A DNA stretch of 64,000 bases from JAICMB01 sp963795935 (GCA_963795935.1 CAWCJO010000020.1:186001-250000); one strand, 5' to 3'; shown: positions 25,280 to 37,601, numbered from the stretch's first letter. The notes: generated by a model from the letters alone, not told the origin. Made by a program: numbers and translations.

Positions 25280-25312
25280 CCGACCCGACGCAAAACGCGC
25301 AGCGCGAGCGGT

Positions 25313-26095
25313 CTACGCCTCGATCGTCCCGGTCAAAAACTTCACGGCGTTACCTGCGATCGTGACGCGATCGCCACGATGCTCGCACCATAACTCGCCG
25401 CCGCGCGGCGAAACTTGCAAGGCGTGCAGCTTCGTCTTGCCCAACCGCTGCGACCAATATGGAACTAACGTGCAATGGGCCGATCCGGTCACGGGATCTT
25501 CGGGAACCCCTTTTGACGGAGCAAAGAAGCGCGATACAAAGTCCACTTCCCTCCCTGGAGCCGTCACAATCACGGCGAAGCGATCCATTTGCGCCAAGCG
25601 CTCCATATTCGGCTTGAGAGCGCGTACCTCGTCTTCCGTCCCGTACGCCACCAGATAATCACGCGCTGCCAGCACCCGCTCCGGTTGCGCGCCCAGCGCC
25701 TCGATCAAACCGGGATGGACCTCGCACTCGAGGGGCATCCGAGCGGGGAAATCCATGGCCCAGCGGTCTCCCTCGCGCCGGACGATCAATTCGCCGCTTT
25801 TCGTCTCGAAGCGCGCTTCGCTCCGCTCCGGCGTCAACTCGGTCAGGATTATGAAGGCCGTGGCCAAGGTGGCGTGACCGCAGAGGTCCACCTCGACCGT
25901 GGGCGTGAACCAGCGCAGTCTATAACGCCCGTCGCCGTCCGGAACGAAAAATGCGGTCTCCGACAGGTTGTTCTCGAGCGCAATGGCCTGCAGCTTATCG
26001 TCCGGCAGCCATTCCCGCAGCGGACAAATTGCCGCCGGGTTCCCTTGAAACAGCCGGTTCGTGAAGGCGTCAACCTGATAAATCGGAAGCCGCAC
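25313..26095 (-). CDS. PhzF-family isomerase/epimerase
   Basis: A 260-residue protein with a GTG start at 26095, two bases after the stop of the lytic transglycosylase gene; a longer frame to 26155 would overlap it. The N-terminus VRLPIYQVDAFTNRLFQGNP and ENNLSETAFFVP are the PhzF signature, with the catalytic Glu in the SETAF motif. VDLCGHATLATAF and EDPVTGSAHCTLVPYW are the matching motifs of the two half-barrels. Characterised relatives act as isomerases in phenazine synthesis; most genomic copies have unknown substrates. Confidence 0.88.
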   Translation of the reverse strand: MRLPIYQVDAFTNRLFQGNPAAICPLREWLPDDKLQAIALENNLSETAFFVPDGDGRYRLRWFTPTVEVDLCGHATLATAFIILTELTPERSEARFETKSGELIVRREGDRWAMDFPARMPLECEVHPGLIEALGAQPERVLAARDYLVAYGTEDEVRALKPNMERLAQMDRFAVIVTAPGREVDFVSRFFAPSKGVPEDPVTGSAHCTLVPYWSQRLGKTKLHALQVSPRGGELWCEHRGDRVTIAGNAVKFLTGTIEA

Positions 26096-26096
26096 G

Positions 26097-27803
26097 CTAG
26101 TCGGAAATCTGCGCCACGCGCGCCCTCGCGGTCCGCACCGTCTTGGGAGCCGCACGGTGTTGCAGAATCCGTTCCGGAACGGAGTGCGTCGCGGCGCTCT
26201 TGCGGGAGGCGCCCTTAGCGGTCCGGGCCCGTCCTCCAGAAGTCGTTTTCCTTACGGCAAAACGCTTCCGGACCGGCGCATCGGGATTGTAAGATGCCGG
26301 AATCACGAGCAGATCGCCTTCTTCCGGAGCTTCCATTAGCCTGCTATTGGCCTGCGCTATGAAGGTCGCGGGCGTTGCAAACTCCTTTGCGATCAGCGCC
26401 AGCGTCTCGCCCCGTTCCACGCGGTGCATCCGCCAAGTCATACGGCGGTCGGAGGGAATGTTCGCAAGCGCCGCGAGCACCGCATCCGACGATCCTTTCG
26501 GGATGTGCAACTGGTAGTTCGATGGCGCGATCGCCTTCAGCAAGCTCGGATTCAGGTCCCGGATCTCCGATGTCGGCCGGTCCGCCGCGTCGGCGATCAA
26601 CGCCACGCTGGTCGGAAACTTCAACTCCAAGGTGTCGTAGTCCACCGGCTGGTCCAGGTCCAAGCCCTCCAGCCCGTAGTCTCTCGCGTTCTTGGCCATG
26701 ATCGTAATGGCCAGGATCGCAGGAACGTAGTTCTCGGTCTGCTTGGGCAACGCATCCAGCTCCCTTAGCCGCCAGAAATCCGCGTATCCGGTCCGCATCA
26801 CGGCTTTGTCCACGCACCCCGGCCCGCAATTGTACGCCGCCATCGCCAGGTACCAATCCCCGAAGTGCTGGTACAGATCGCGCAAGTGCCGCGCGGCAGC
26901 CCTAGTGGCCTTCTCGGGATCCAGCCGATCGTCCGACTGCGCCGACTGCATCAGCCCATATTCGCGGCCGCGGAACTGCACAAACTGCCACATCCCCTCC
27001 GCCTGCTTGTAGGAAACCGCCCGAGGCAGGAATCCCGATTCCGCCTGCGCCAGGTAGATGAGTTCCTGTGGTACCCCTTCTTCGTCCAGGATTCTCTGGA
27101 TTAGCGGCTTATACCGCCCCGCCCGCCGCAATCCCGCGACCAGCGTCTTGCGGCCCCGCTCCGATTCGAAAAAGTGAATATAGCTCAATACCGAGTCGTT
27201 CAGCTCCAGCGGCAACTGCGAAACCGTCGCCCGGATCTCCTCCGTAACCTTCGGCTTCATATTGGGGTCGATCGGGAAGGTCATCTCCAGAATGCCGTCG
27301 ATCGGCGATTTGTCGTATACGATCTCGTCGCGCTTCTCGCCCGAGCCCAAACCCTCCAGATCGTAGCGGTAGATCGTGTCCACTAACTGGTCCAGCTTGC
27401 GCTCCAGCTTTTGCCGGTTGGGGATGTTCTCCGGAGCCGTCAAAATAGTGTCAACAGCGCGGTTGAATTCCCGGCGCGCTCCGTCCAGGTCCCCGGCCTG
27501 GTACAGTTTCTTGCCCGCCTCCAGGCGCTGGTCCGCTTTCAGTATGCGGCTGTCCGCCTCCGTGGGCCATTCGATATTCGGCAGAGTCCGTTGCGCCAGG
27601 TTGGGCATCGAATGCGAGTAGAGGCCGGATGGAGCGGGCGGGGGAGGCTCGGTTTCGACGGCCGCCGGAAGAGGCGCGGGCAGAAACGACATCGCGAACT
27701 GCTGTTGCGGACGGTTCGCCGCGCAACTACATAAAACGGAAGATAAAACGAAAGCCGTCGCAATTGTTACGAGAACAGTATGAGTTCGGTGAGTTGCGAT
27801 CAT
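26097..27803 (-). CDS. Membrane-bound lytic murein transglycosylase with LysM domain (MltD-like)
   Basis: A 568-residue lipoprotein. The export signal VLVTIATAFVLSSVLCSCAA contains a plausible lipobox ending at Cys. Residues about 85-200 hold a helical region with YQAGDLDGARREFNRAVD. The SLT domain shows the catalytic Glu in YLAQAESGFLPRAVSYKQAE, GMWQFVQFRGREYGL and MAAYNCGPGCVDKA. A LysM repeat near residue 455 reads HRVERGETLALIAKEFATPA, binding peptidoglycan. It cleaves glycan strands to 1,6-anhydro ends. The C-terminal tail is basic and Ala/Arg-rich. phzF follows immediately. Confidence 0.88.
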   Translation of the reverse strand: MIATHRTHTVLVTIATAFVLSSVLCSCAANRPQQQFAMSFLPAPLPAAVETEPPPPAPSGLYSHSMPNLAQRTLPNIEWPTEADSRILKADQRLEAGKKLYQAGDLDGARREFNRAVDTILTAPENIPNRQKLERKLDQLVDTIYRYDLEGLGSGEKRDEIVYDKSPIDGILEMTFPIDPNMKPKVTEEIRATVSQLPLELNDSVLSYIHFFESERGRKTLVAGLRRAGRYKPLIQRILDEEGVPQELIYLAQAESGFLPRAVSYKQAEGMWQFVQFRGREYGLMQSAQSDDRLDPEKATRAAARHLRDLYQHFGDWYLAMAAYNCGPGCVDKAVMRTGYADFWRLRELDALPKQTENYVPAILAITIMAKNARDYGLEGLDLDQPVDYDTLELKFPTSVALIADAADRPTSEIRDLNPSLLKAIAPSNYQLHIPKGSSDAVLAALANIPSDRRMTWRMHRVERGETLALIAKEFATPATFIAQANSRLMEAPEEGDLLVIPASYNPDAPVRKRFAVRKTTSGGRARTAKGASRKSAATHSVPERILQHRAAPKTVRTARARVAQISD

Positions 27804-28062
27804 CGTGTCCCTTACAATTGGATTTCAAATACTAGAAACCTCGACTTTACAACACAATGGCTCCCTGGTCAAACTGGCCCTAGGGCCTATACCGTACTGA
27901 CCGCTAGGGCCGCGCGGCGCGCGTTCTCTAGAATACCTCAATCCATCGACAGAAAATATGGAATCCTGTAGCTGCCCGGCCCCGCCGCTCCATACCGAAT
28001 CGCTCCATCCACTCGCCCGCATTCTCGCGTTCCGGTATTCTATTTTCAGGCGAGCCGCACGA

Positions 28063-28419
28063 ATGAGCCGCACCCGGAAGCCGTCCGCAACGCTGTTCTC
28101 GCACCCGAGCGAGGAGGTCTTCGCAACCCTGCTCGATTCCCGCTGTCTCCGCTGGGAGTACGAGCCCCGCAGCTTTCCCCTCCAATGGGACAAGGCCGGC
28201 AACGTCACCGAAGCGTTCACGCCCGACTTCTATCTCCCCGAATTGGACCTCTACGTCGAGCTCACCACTATGAAGCAGTCCCTCGTCACAAGGAAAAACC
28301 GCAAAGTCCGCCTCCTGCGCGCCATCTACCCGCACATCCGTATTGAGGTCTGCTACCGCAAAGATTACCGCGAGCTCGTGGCCGCCTTCGGCGCTAGCGC
28401 TTCGGAACCGAAACCGTGA
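28063..28419 (+). CDS. Small protein resembling a PD-(D/E)XK nuclease-like domain, function unknown
   Basis: The ATG at 28063 gives 118 residues: HPSEEVFATLLDSRCLRWEY, EPRSFPLQWDKAGNVTEAFT, then PDFYLPELDLYVELTTMKQS and LVTRKNRKVRLLRAIYPHIR. The spaced Glu (SEE), Asp (TPDFYLP), Glu-x-Thr (VELTT) and following Lys match the order of catalytic residues in PD-(D/E)XK folds. From memory, similar domains occur fused to or beside hypoxanthine phosphoribosyltransferases, but no such domain is here. A longer frame to 27958 is less likely because its first 35 residues are low quality. It overlaps the DUF1080 gene tail to tail by 26 bases. Confidence 0.65.
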   Translation: MSRTRKPSATLFSHPSEEVFATLLDSRCLRWEYEPRSFPLQWDKAGNVTEAFTPDFYLPELDLYVELTTMKQSLVTRKNRKVRLLRAIYPHIRIEVCYRKDYRELVAAFGASASEPKP

Positions 28420-29314
28420 TGTTCCGGTACTTCATCCCGCCTGTGTGGTCGCCCTGTATATAAAAAGGACCGGGCTCGCCTTCGTTGGCGTCAAGAGCGC
28501 CGCCCGTGATGCCCGCAATCTCCTGGTTGTCCACCGTCTTCACGCCGTCGCGAACGATGGTCACCCTCCGCCCGACCAGCGTAATATCGAAGCTCTCCCA
28601 CTGTCCCGGCTTGCGCGGCATCTCGACCGTGGGCGCCACCATCCCGTAAATCGACCCCATGCTGTGGAAAGCGTCTTCCGTTCCCGCCGGCTCATATTCC
28701 ACCTGCATCTCATACCGGCCCCGCAGATAGATGCCGCTGTTGCCGTCCTCGGGACAGTTCAACTCCACATGGAGCTTGAAATCGTCGAATTTCCGCGTGG
28801 TGCGCAGGTTCGCTCCCTTCGATTCGTTCAACAGCACGCCATCGCGCGCCACCCAGTGATTCATCGCGGGCTTGTCCGGCTCCCATCCGTTCAGATCTTT
28901 GCCGTCGAAAATCGACTCCGGCGCGCTCCAGGCCTTGGGAGGATTGCGCTTTAACGCCGGCGCACGCACGCCCGCGATCTGTGCGGCCGCGCTATCTCCC
29001 CGCCTCTGCGTCCCGGTGAACCGATCGCCCTGCGCCGTCAGGTCCCAGGTAACCGCCGGCCGATTTGCCGCCGCCGCGGTGACCGTCACAATCAAGTGAT
29101 CTCCCTTCATGGCGACGCCCGCCGCCGGATGCACGCTGCCGCCCCGCGGCTGCACGCGCGCCGACAGGTTGCCGCCTTGATCCACTACCTCCATCCAATC
29201 CGGATACGAGCCATTCGGGGTCGTGACCGTAATATCCCAGCGCCCGGCGAACGGATTGGCTCCGTACAGCGCCGCCGCGCCCATTGCTGCCGCCAAGAAA
29301 AGTAGCTTTTTCAT
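28394..29314 (-). CDS. Secreted DUF1080 (3-keto-disaccharide hydrolase-like) protein
   Basis: A 306-residue exported protein with signal peptide KKLLFLAAAMGAAALYGANP. An N-terminal section (about residues 20-120) has GRWDITVTTPNGSYPDWMEV and resembles a small beta-barrel. The DUF1080 domain follows: FDGKDLNGWEPDKPAMNHWV, RTTRKFDDFKLHVELNCPED, GNSGIYLRGRYEMQVEY and GQWESFDITLVGRRVTIVRD. Family members hydrolyse 3-keto-glycosides and are abundant in acidobacteria and planctomycetes. It is divergent from pgm with 29 bases between start codons. Confidence 0.88.
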   Translation of the reverse strand: MKKLLFLAAAMGAAALYGANPFAGRWDITVTTPNGSYPDWMEVVDQGGNLSARVQPRGGSVHPAAGVAMKGDHLIVTVTAAAANRPAVTWDLTAQGDRFTGTQRRGDSAAAQIAGVRAPALKRNPPKAWSAPESIFDGKDLNGWEPDKPAMNHWVARDGVLLNESKGANLRTTRKFDDFKLHVELNCPEDGNSGIYLRGRYEMQVEYEPAGTEDAFHSMGSIYGMVAPTVEMPRKPGQWESFDITLVGRRVTIVRDGVKTVDNQEIAGITGGALDANEGEPGPFYIQGDHTGGMKYRNITVSVPKR

Positions 29315-29343
29315 TGAGCATTAGTCTAACAGGAGCGCAGCCC

Positions 29344-31027
29344 ATGAACGTAAGCCCCGCGGCGGGTAAGCCGCTCCCGCCAGCCTGCCTGGTCGACATC
29401 GCCAAACTCGTCACCGCCTATTACGCCGAGCGGCCCGATCCTGAAATCCGCGACCAGCGCGTCGCTTTCGGCACCTCCGGCCATCGCGGCTCTTCTTTTG
29501 ACTGCTCTTTCAATGAGTGGCATATTCTCGCCACCACCCAAGCCATTTGCGATATCCGCAAACGGCAAGATATCGACGGCCCCCTGTTCATCGGCTTCGA
29601 TACCCACGCGCTCTCACAACCCGCCTTCGCCAGCGCGCTCGAAGCGCTCGCGGCCAACGGGATTGAAACCATGATTTCCGCGCGCGATGAGCCTACGCCG
29701 ACGCCCGCCATTTCACATGCCATTTTGACCCATAATCGCGGCCGCGCGCGCGGCCTCGCCGACGGCATCGTCATCACTCCTTCGCACAATCCTCCCGGCG
29801 ATGGCGGATTCAAATACAACCCCCCAAGCGGCGGTCCCGCCGGCCCTGAAATTACGCAGCCCGTCGAAAACCAGGCCAACTCCTATCTCGCGCACGATCT
29901 GCACGGGGTTCGCCGCATGCCGTTTGAGGCGGCCTTGCGAGCCGCCTCCACGCACCGCCACGACTATATCGGCGAATACGCCGCCGATCTCGTCAACGCG
30001 CTCGACATGGACGCCATTCGCGCCGCCGGCCTGAAGCTCGGCGTCGATCCCCTGGGCGGCGCGGGCGTGCATTATTGGGCGCCCATCGCCGAGCGCTATG
30101 GTTTGGATTTGACCATCGTCAATCCCAACATCGACGAGACGTTTCGCTTCATGACCGCCGACTGGGACGGCAAAATCCGCATGGACCCATCCTCGCCCTA
30201 CGCCATGCAAAGCCTCATCGGGCTGAAAGACAAATTCGACGTCGCCTTTGCTTGCGATCCCGATCACGATCGCCACGGCATCGTCACGCGCGGCGCCGGT
30301 CTGTTGCCGTCCAATCATTATCTGGCCGCCGCCATTCATTACCTTTTTTCGCACCGCCCCGGCTGGAGCGCCGCCGCGGCAGTGGGCAAAACCATCGTCA
30401 GCAGCGCCATGATCGACCGCGTCGCCGCCGGGCTTCGCCGCAAGCTCTACGAGGTTCCCGTGGGCTTCAAGTTCTTCGTCGAAGGCTTGGCCGCCGGATG
30501 GCTCGGTTTTGGAGGGGAGGAGAGCGCCGGAGCTACTTTCCTGCGCCGCGATGGAACCGTTTGGACTACCGACAAGGACGGCATCGCCGCGGCACTTCTA
30601 TCGGCCGAAATCACCGCGCGCCTGGATCGCGACCCCGGCGAAGTGTACGCTCAGCTCACTCGCCAGTTCGGCGACCCCGCCTATGAGCGCACCGACGCCC
30701 CCGCCAATGCCGCGCAAAAAGCCGTTCTCGCCAATTTATCGCCCGAAAGTATCCGCTCTTCGCGAGCTCGCCGGCGAACCAATCACGGCGGTACTGACCA
30801 CCGCGCCCGGTGACGGCAACCCCATCGGAGGCGTTAAGGTAATGTCTGAAAACGGCTGGTTCGCCGCGCGCCCTTCCGGCACCGAAGACGTCTACAAAAT
30901 TTACGCCGAAAGCTTCCGCGGCACAGAGCATCTGCGGCGAATCCAACGCGAGGCGCAGTCCATCGTCTCCGCCGCGCTCGAAGCGGCCCCCTACTCAACC
31001 GCTCCGATTACCAGTTCCGAGCGGTGA
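29344..31027 (+). CDS. pgm: Phosphoglucomutase (alpha-D-glucose phosphate-specific); one frameshift
   Basis: About 560 residues when joined. The ATG at 29344 has AGGAG ten bases upstream. Motifs: VAFGTSGHRGSSFDCSFNEW, the catalytic phosphoserine loop ITPSHNPPGDGGFKYNPPSG, metal-binding FACDPDHDRHGIV, and GGEESAGATFLRRDG. The frame breaks at CC (30753-30754) after NLSPES; dropping one C gives LRELAGEPITAVLTTAPGDG and the phosphate-binding NGWFAARPSGTEDVYKIYAE. It interconverts glucose 1- and 6-phosphate, linking glycogen and nucleotide-sugar synthesis to glycolysis. The break looks like an extra base rather than decay. Confidence 0.9.
30753..30754 (+). other. Frameshift position in pgm
   Basis: CC where a single C would keep the frame into LRELAGEPIT and the PGM C-terminal domain. 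Confidence 0.8.
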
Positions 31028-31589
31028 ACGTCGAACGTCACCATGAACGGCTCCGCCGAAAACTCCACCGGGATGCCTTCAAATTCGACCACCGCTCCGG
31101 GAACGGCCGCCGCGATCGGTGTACCCGCAGGCGCCTCGGCCGGCGGCGCAACGCGCGAACTCCACCGGTCGATCCCGAAGGCCCGCCATTCCCGGATCAT
31201 CTCCTCAACGTCGTCGGTCACACGTGGCGTCGCAGTGGCCACGCGTGAACGGCGCGGCGTCCGCATCCGAAACCAGCCGCAACGTAACCTCCGGGGTGAC
31301 GCGGTCCGAGATCGCCAGCGTCAGCTTCGTACCCGCGGAGTCGTATCGCGACCATCGTTCCCCGCAACCGCGACACGCCATTCGCCCCACCCGGAACCCT
31401 GGCGCCTTGCAATGAGGAGCGGAAGTACTCCCGCCCGTCCGGAGCCTCCAGCGCCCGCTTAATCGATCGCCACAACTCCATGCCCCGCCGCGCTGGTTCG
31501 ACTGCTTGTGCGCATATCACCGGCACGAATACAGACGCTATGATAAGACACGCCAACAATCCGTCCAACACCGCCCATAGGCCGCTCAC
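30991..31589 (-). CDS. Secreted hypothetical protein, interrupted by two frameshifts
   Basis: A protein of about 198 residues can be pieced together. An N-terminal signal (LLACLIIASVFVPVICAQAV) is followed by RRGMELWRSIKRALEAPDGR, then in a second frame MACRGCGERWSRYDSAGTKL and TLAISDRVTPEVTLRLVSDA. In a third frame come RVTDDVEEMIREWRAFGIDR and the end PFMVTFDVHRSELVIGAVE. The breaks lie near the GGG run at about 31400 and near 31235. Joined, the pieces read smoothly, so the gene is probably real. No family recognised. Its 3' end overlaps the pgm end by 37 bases on the opposite strand. Confidence 0.55.
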
Positions 31590-31598
31590 AAAGAAAAA

Positions 31599-31620
31599 TG
31601 CCTACCCCCTCGGGTAGGCA
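31599..31620 (-). terminator. Rho-independent terminator of a minus-strand transcript
   Basis: A perfect eight-base stem (TGCCTACC with GGTAGGCA, six-base loop). On the minus strand it is followed by TTTTTCTTT. It ends transcription coming from the secA side, about 270 bases after the last recognised coding sequence. Confidence 0.88.
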
Positions 31621-31888
31621 CTTTCACACGCCCTGTTCTACCAGGGTGATGTTCATGGGAGAATCAGATTCGGACGGAAACGCAACCGTCAAAACCTGTT
31701 TGTGATTGGATGATAGGGTTTCAAGGCAAGGCGCGTCAAGTGGAAAACTCAGGATGCCGTAATTCCCCCTAAGGTCCTGGACGACCAAGCCTTACAACCA
31801 CTCCCAGATTTCCAACGCTGTGGAAAAGCTTGAGGAAAAGGCCTGCCTACCTCCGCGATTAGCTTCTAACGTGGAGAATCTTGGGAAC
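31621..31888 (-). ncRNA. Candidate structured non-coding RNA or long 3' UTR
   Basis: No coding sequence is supported between the DUF6599-like gene and the terminator. On the minus strand the segment contains a second copy of GGTAGGCA (31844-31851 region) that could pair with the terminator's TGCCTACC, giving an alternative fold, and several short GC stems. A trailing terminator this far from a stop codon suits a separate small RNA such as 6S-like or a lineage-specific RNA. I cannot assign a family by eye. Confidence 0.35.
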
Positions 31889-32811
31889 TTATCTGTCTAC
31901 CAGGTGAAGCGTAATCATCGTCCCATCAGCATTTTCGGGTCCAAGATGCTTGCGAAGCATCTGAATGCCCGCAAACCCAAACCCCGCCAGTATGCAAAAG
32001 ACGATCAAAAGCCCCGCCAACTCGAAGATGCTGAGGATCATTCTACCGATCGTCTCCGGCCTCACCGGCACTGGAGGCTGCTCGTCGTAGCTTACCGACG
32101 CCCGATAATTTATTTCGCCCACCAGCCGGTTCGCCGCCTCCACGTCCGGCGGATTCACGGCATTTGCGCCCAAAACCACAGCAATTAAAGAGCCGGACCG
32201 CTTCACTACCGCCCCGCCCATTCTCCGAAACTGCGGCAACTGCTGACGCGCCATTTGCGGTATCGGGAAATACAATAGAACGAGTTGCTCTTCCCCCTTC
32301 GGAGTACGATACTTGGCCGTTGCCACTTCCGTCCCGAACTGAAAACCCGCAGCCGCGGCCGGAATCCGCGGCGCAAACTGCCTCAGGCCTACTGGACCGA
32401 GGGCGTAGCGTCCGGAGTGCGCCACCATGCCCTGAGACGGCAAATAGGCCCACGCCAGCGGCTGCTCGTCCCTCCGTTGCCGCGGCAACTCGATCTTTTT
32501 CAAATCCTGAGCCGCCGGACACGTCCCTTGGCAGATAATGACGTAGTTTCCAGCCAATATTGCGCCTGCGCCGGCCCCCGCCAGCCACTGTTCGGCCGCG
32601 AACGCGTCCGTTGGGTCCTTGAAGCGGTAGGCCGTCGCCTGGAACGCCCCATAATCGCCTTCGGTCGCCGACATCAAGCCTAACTCGTCCCACAACGCCC
32701 GATCGGCCGTCACCGCCGCCGATCGCTCCGATTTCAACGTCGCCGGTCCCACCTGCGTCGGCCAGACAGACGCCCGCGCCAGCGGCGCCACCGCGCATAA
32801 CAGCGCTAGAG

Positions 32812-32827
<16 letters not shown>
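31889..32827 (-). CDS. Secreted membrane-anchored protein resembling DUF6599
   Basis: A 312-residue protein. Start ATG at 32827 gives a signal peptide (LRSVTLALLCAVAPLARASV) and overlaps the secA end by 16 bases. The body reads ATEGDYGAFQATAYRFKDPT, DAFAAEQWLAGAGAGAILAG and NYVIICQG, then GEEQLVLLYFPIPQMARQQL. One C-terminal membrane helix (IFELAGLLIVFCILAGFGFA) precedes a short cytoplasmic tail. This matches a widespread acidobacterial family of unknown role that I know as DUF6599; that name is from memory. It is co-transcribed behind secA. Confidence 0.7.
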
Positions 32828-35700
<2,873 letters not shown>

Positions 35701-36133
35701 AAAAGTGGTCAGTACTATTTTACCGCCCTATCGGCGCCGTAATACCAATTCCGATCTAATACTAGAAAGGCGAGGCTGGTCGCTCCTTGCGCGCACTTGC
35801 CGGAGCGGCGCGCGGCGCTCGCCCGGCGCGACGTCCAACCAATCCCGCGTCCCATGTTCGTTGCAGGCGGCCATCGTCAGGCGAATCCATAAGGTCGCGT
35901 TGCCATTTATAGCCGGAATGCGGAAACAAACGGCTTCCCTGGAGTCGCCCGGCGGCTTTGCGCAACTCCAAAGGTTCTATCCGGTCCGGCCCGTCGGACG
36001 CCTCACTTGCCGGGTGAGCAGGGCTCCGACCAGCGCCTCCATCTCGAAGAAGGCATCCGCCCCCCGCCGCCCGGCATTGGGGCCGAGCATGGCTGGAGCC
36101 CGGCACGCGGCCACAACCACAACGCACGCCAGT
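35701..36133. other. Non-coding gap between secA and the PIG-L gene
   Basis: 433 bases with no convincing gene. It should hold the secA promoter at the secA end. Open frames here are Arg/Ala-rich and resemble frame shadows. I see no tRNA, hairpin-plus-T-run or repeat. Confidence 0.5.
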
Positions 36134-36865
36134 TCAGGGCAACAGGCCGCGCCGACTCTCCCAGTGGCGAAGGAAAGCCTCCGCTTGCGGGAAGCCGCTT
36201 TCCTTGCCGCGCAGGCGCGTGAGCTGCGCCTGAGCGGGGTACCACTTCCCGGGCTGCTGCGAAGCATGCGCGTAGCAGGCTGCGCGCCTCCGCGATTCCA
36301 CGCCCGAGATGTCCACGAACTCGGCGGGAGAAAACATCATGGTGTCTTCCGTGACCTCATAAAAGTAGAGGGCGGATTTCTTGCCGCCCCGCAACCAGGC
36401 ATCGAGCGCCAGCATCGTTAGCGCGCGGTGGTCGCGGTGCCGGTCGATCGGCCATTGAGCGAAAACGATGTCGGGCTTTTCCGGCTCCAACAAGCGCCGG
36501 AAATTCTCGTAATGCGCGTTATCCACGATCGGCCGTCCGTCATACTGTCCGGCGAAGGCGGGGCGGGCTTTCAGAATCCGGCACGCCTCGGCAGCCTCGC
36601 TGGAGCGTACGGAGCCGCACTGGCTGGGGTCGGCGCCCTTGCAGAACCCTTCACCGCGGTTCATATAAAGCAGGACAACCTCGTGCCCCAGATCCGTATA
36701 GCGCGCGATCGTGCCGCCACAGCCGCATTCCGGGTCTCCTGGATGACCGCCCGTGAAAACGATTTTCAAGCGGCCCGAAGCGCCCGCGGAAGCTTTAGGT
36801 TGCGCGGCAGCGGCTAACGAAGCGGCCGCGGACGTCACCAAGCGGCGACGCGAGAGGAACGGCAT
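36134..36865 (-). CDS. Exported PIG-L family deacetylase
   Basis: A 243-residue LmbE-like zinc deacetylase with an N-terminal Tat-like signal (SRRRLVTSAAASLAAAAQPK). The family N-motif appears as FTGGHPGDPECGCGGTIARY (usually AHPDDE; here HPGDPE keeps His, Asp and Glu). The C-terminal zinc His is in WPIDRHRDHRALTMLALDAW. LYFYEVTEDTMMFSPAEFVD is a typical late motif. Members remove N-acetyl groups from GlcNAc-type sugars or thiol conjugates; an exported form would act on cell-surface or external sugars. Substrate unknown. Confidence 0.85.
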   Translation of the reverse strand: MPFLSRRRLVTSAAASLAAAAQPKASAGASGRLKIVFTGGHPGDPECGCGGTIARYTDLGHEVVLLYMNRGEGFCKGADPSQCGSVRSSEAAEACRILKARPAFAGQYDGRPIVDNAHYENFRRLLEPEKPDIVFAQWPIDRHRDHRALTMLALDAWLRGGKKSALYFYEVTEDTMMFSPAEFVDISGVESRRRAACYAHASQQPGKWYPAQAQLTRLRGKESGFPQAEAFLRHWESRRGLLP

Positions 36866-36971
36866 GCTGCGATTCTAATCCAGCGCTATCCCTGGCCGCT
36901 TCGCTCCGCTCGGGCGAAGGAGGACGGGCGGCGGTCCGCGCTTTGCCGCTATTATTCCGGACGGATGGAGT

Positions 36972-37355
36972 ATGCCTTCTAACCGCACCCCGGCTCCAAA
37001 ACGCGCTGCCTTCGTCTCCGCGGGATCTTCCGCGTCACTCCGCGATTCCATGTTCGCCCGCATGCGGGCCATCGTCGCGCGCATCCCCAAAGGCCGCGTC
37101 GCCACCTACGGCCAGATTGCGGAAGCCGCCGGTTTCCCCGGAGCCGCCCGCCAAGCCGCTTGGGCCCTGCACGGCTCGAAGGGTCTCCCTTGGCACCGCG
37201 TCGTTGCCGCCGGCGGGCGCATCGCCTTGCCCGGCGAGCACGGCCTCGAACAGCGCCTTCGCCTCGAAAACGAAGGCGTCCGTTTCCGCGGCGCCCGCGT
37301 GCGCATAGCCGAGCACGCCTGGACCGCATCGCGCATCAAACATCAAGATGCGTGA
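36972..37355 (+). CDS. Alkyltransferase-like (ATL) DNA-binding protein
   Basis: A 127-residue member of the O6-alkylguanine-DNA alkyltransferase family. It has the helix-turn-helix IPKGRVATYGQIAEAAGFPG with arginine finger region AARQAAWALH. The acceptor motif PCHR is replaced by LPWHRVVAAGG. Trp in place of Cys defines alkyltransferase-like proteins, which bind O6-alkylguanine and hand the lesion to nucleotide excision repair instead of repairing it. Its last approximately 80 bases recur in altered form at 38042-38085 and 40685-40762, each time just before a carboxylase 3' end. Confidence 0.85.
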   Translation: MPSNRTPAPKRAAFVSAGSSASLRDSMFARMRAIVARIPKGRVATYGQIAEAAGFPGAARQAAWALHGSKGLPWHRVVAAGGRIALPGEHGLEQRLRLENEGVRFRGARVRIAEHAWTASRIKHQDA

Positions 37356-37373
37356 TGTGCTACACTACTTCTC

Positions 37374-37601
37374 GTGAGAACAACGCTCGATATTGAAGAC
37401 GACGTCCTTCAGATCGCGAAACAACTCGCGCTCCAGCGCCGTACGAGCACCGGCCAAATCGTCTCCGAACTCCTGCGTCGGGCGCTCGATCCAAAAGAGC
37501 CCGCCGCGAAACTGCGCAACGGCGTTCCTCTTTTCACGCCAACTTCCGGCGCCCGCAAACCCAGCCTGCACCTCGTCAATAAGCTGCGCGATGAAACGTG
37601 A
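37374..37601 (+). CDS. vapB: VapB-type antitoxin
   Basis: A 75-residue ribbon-helix-helix antitoxin with a GTG start. MRTTLDIEDDVLQIAKQLAL and STGQIVSELLRRAL match the antitoxin at 18674-18901, while the C-terminal toxin-binding half differs. Stop and vapC start overlap (GTGA). It starts 19 bases after the ATL gene. Confidence 0.85.
   Translation: MRTTLDIEDDVLQIAKQLALQRRTSTGQIVSELLRRALDPKEPAAKLRNGVPLFTPTSGARKPSLHLVNKLRDET

Noticed and set aside
35762..36127. A 121-codon minus-strand ORF between secA and the PIG-L gene
   Set aside because: Cys/Arg/Pro-rich without domain or ribosome-binding site; its start overlaps noise from the PIG-L gene region.
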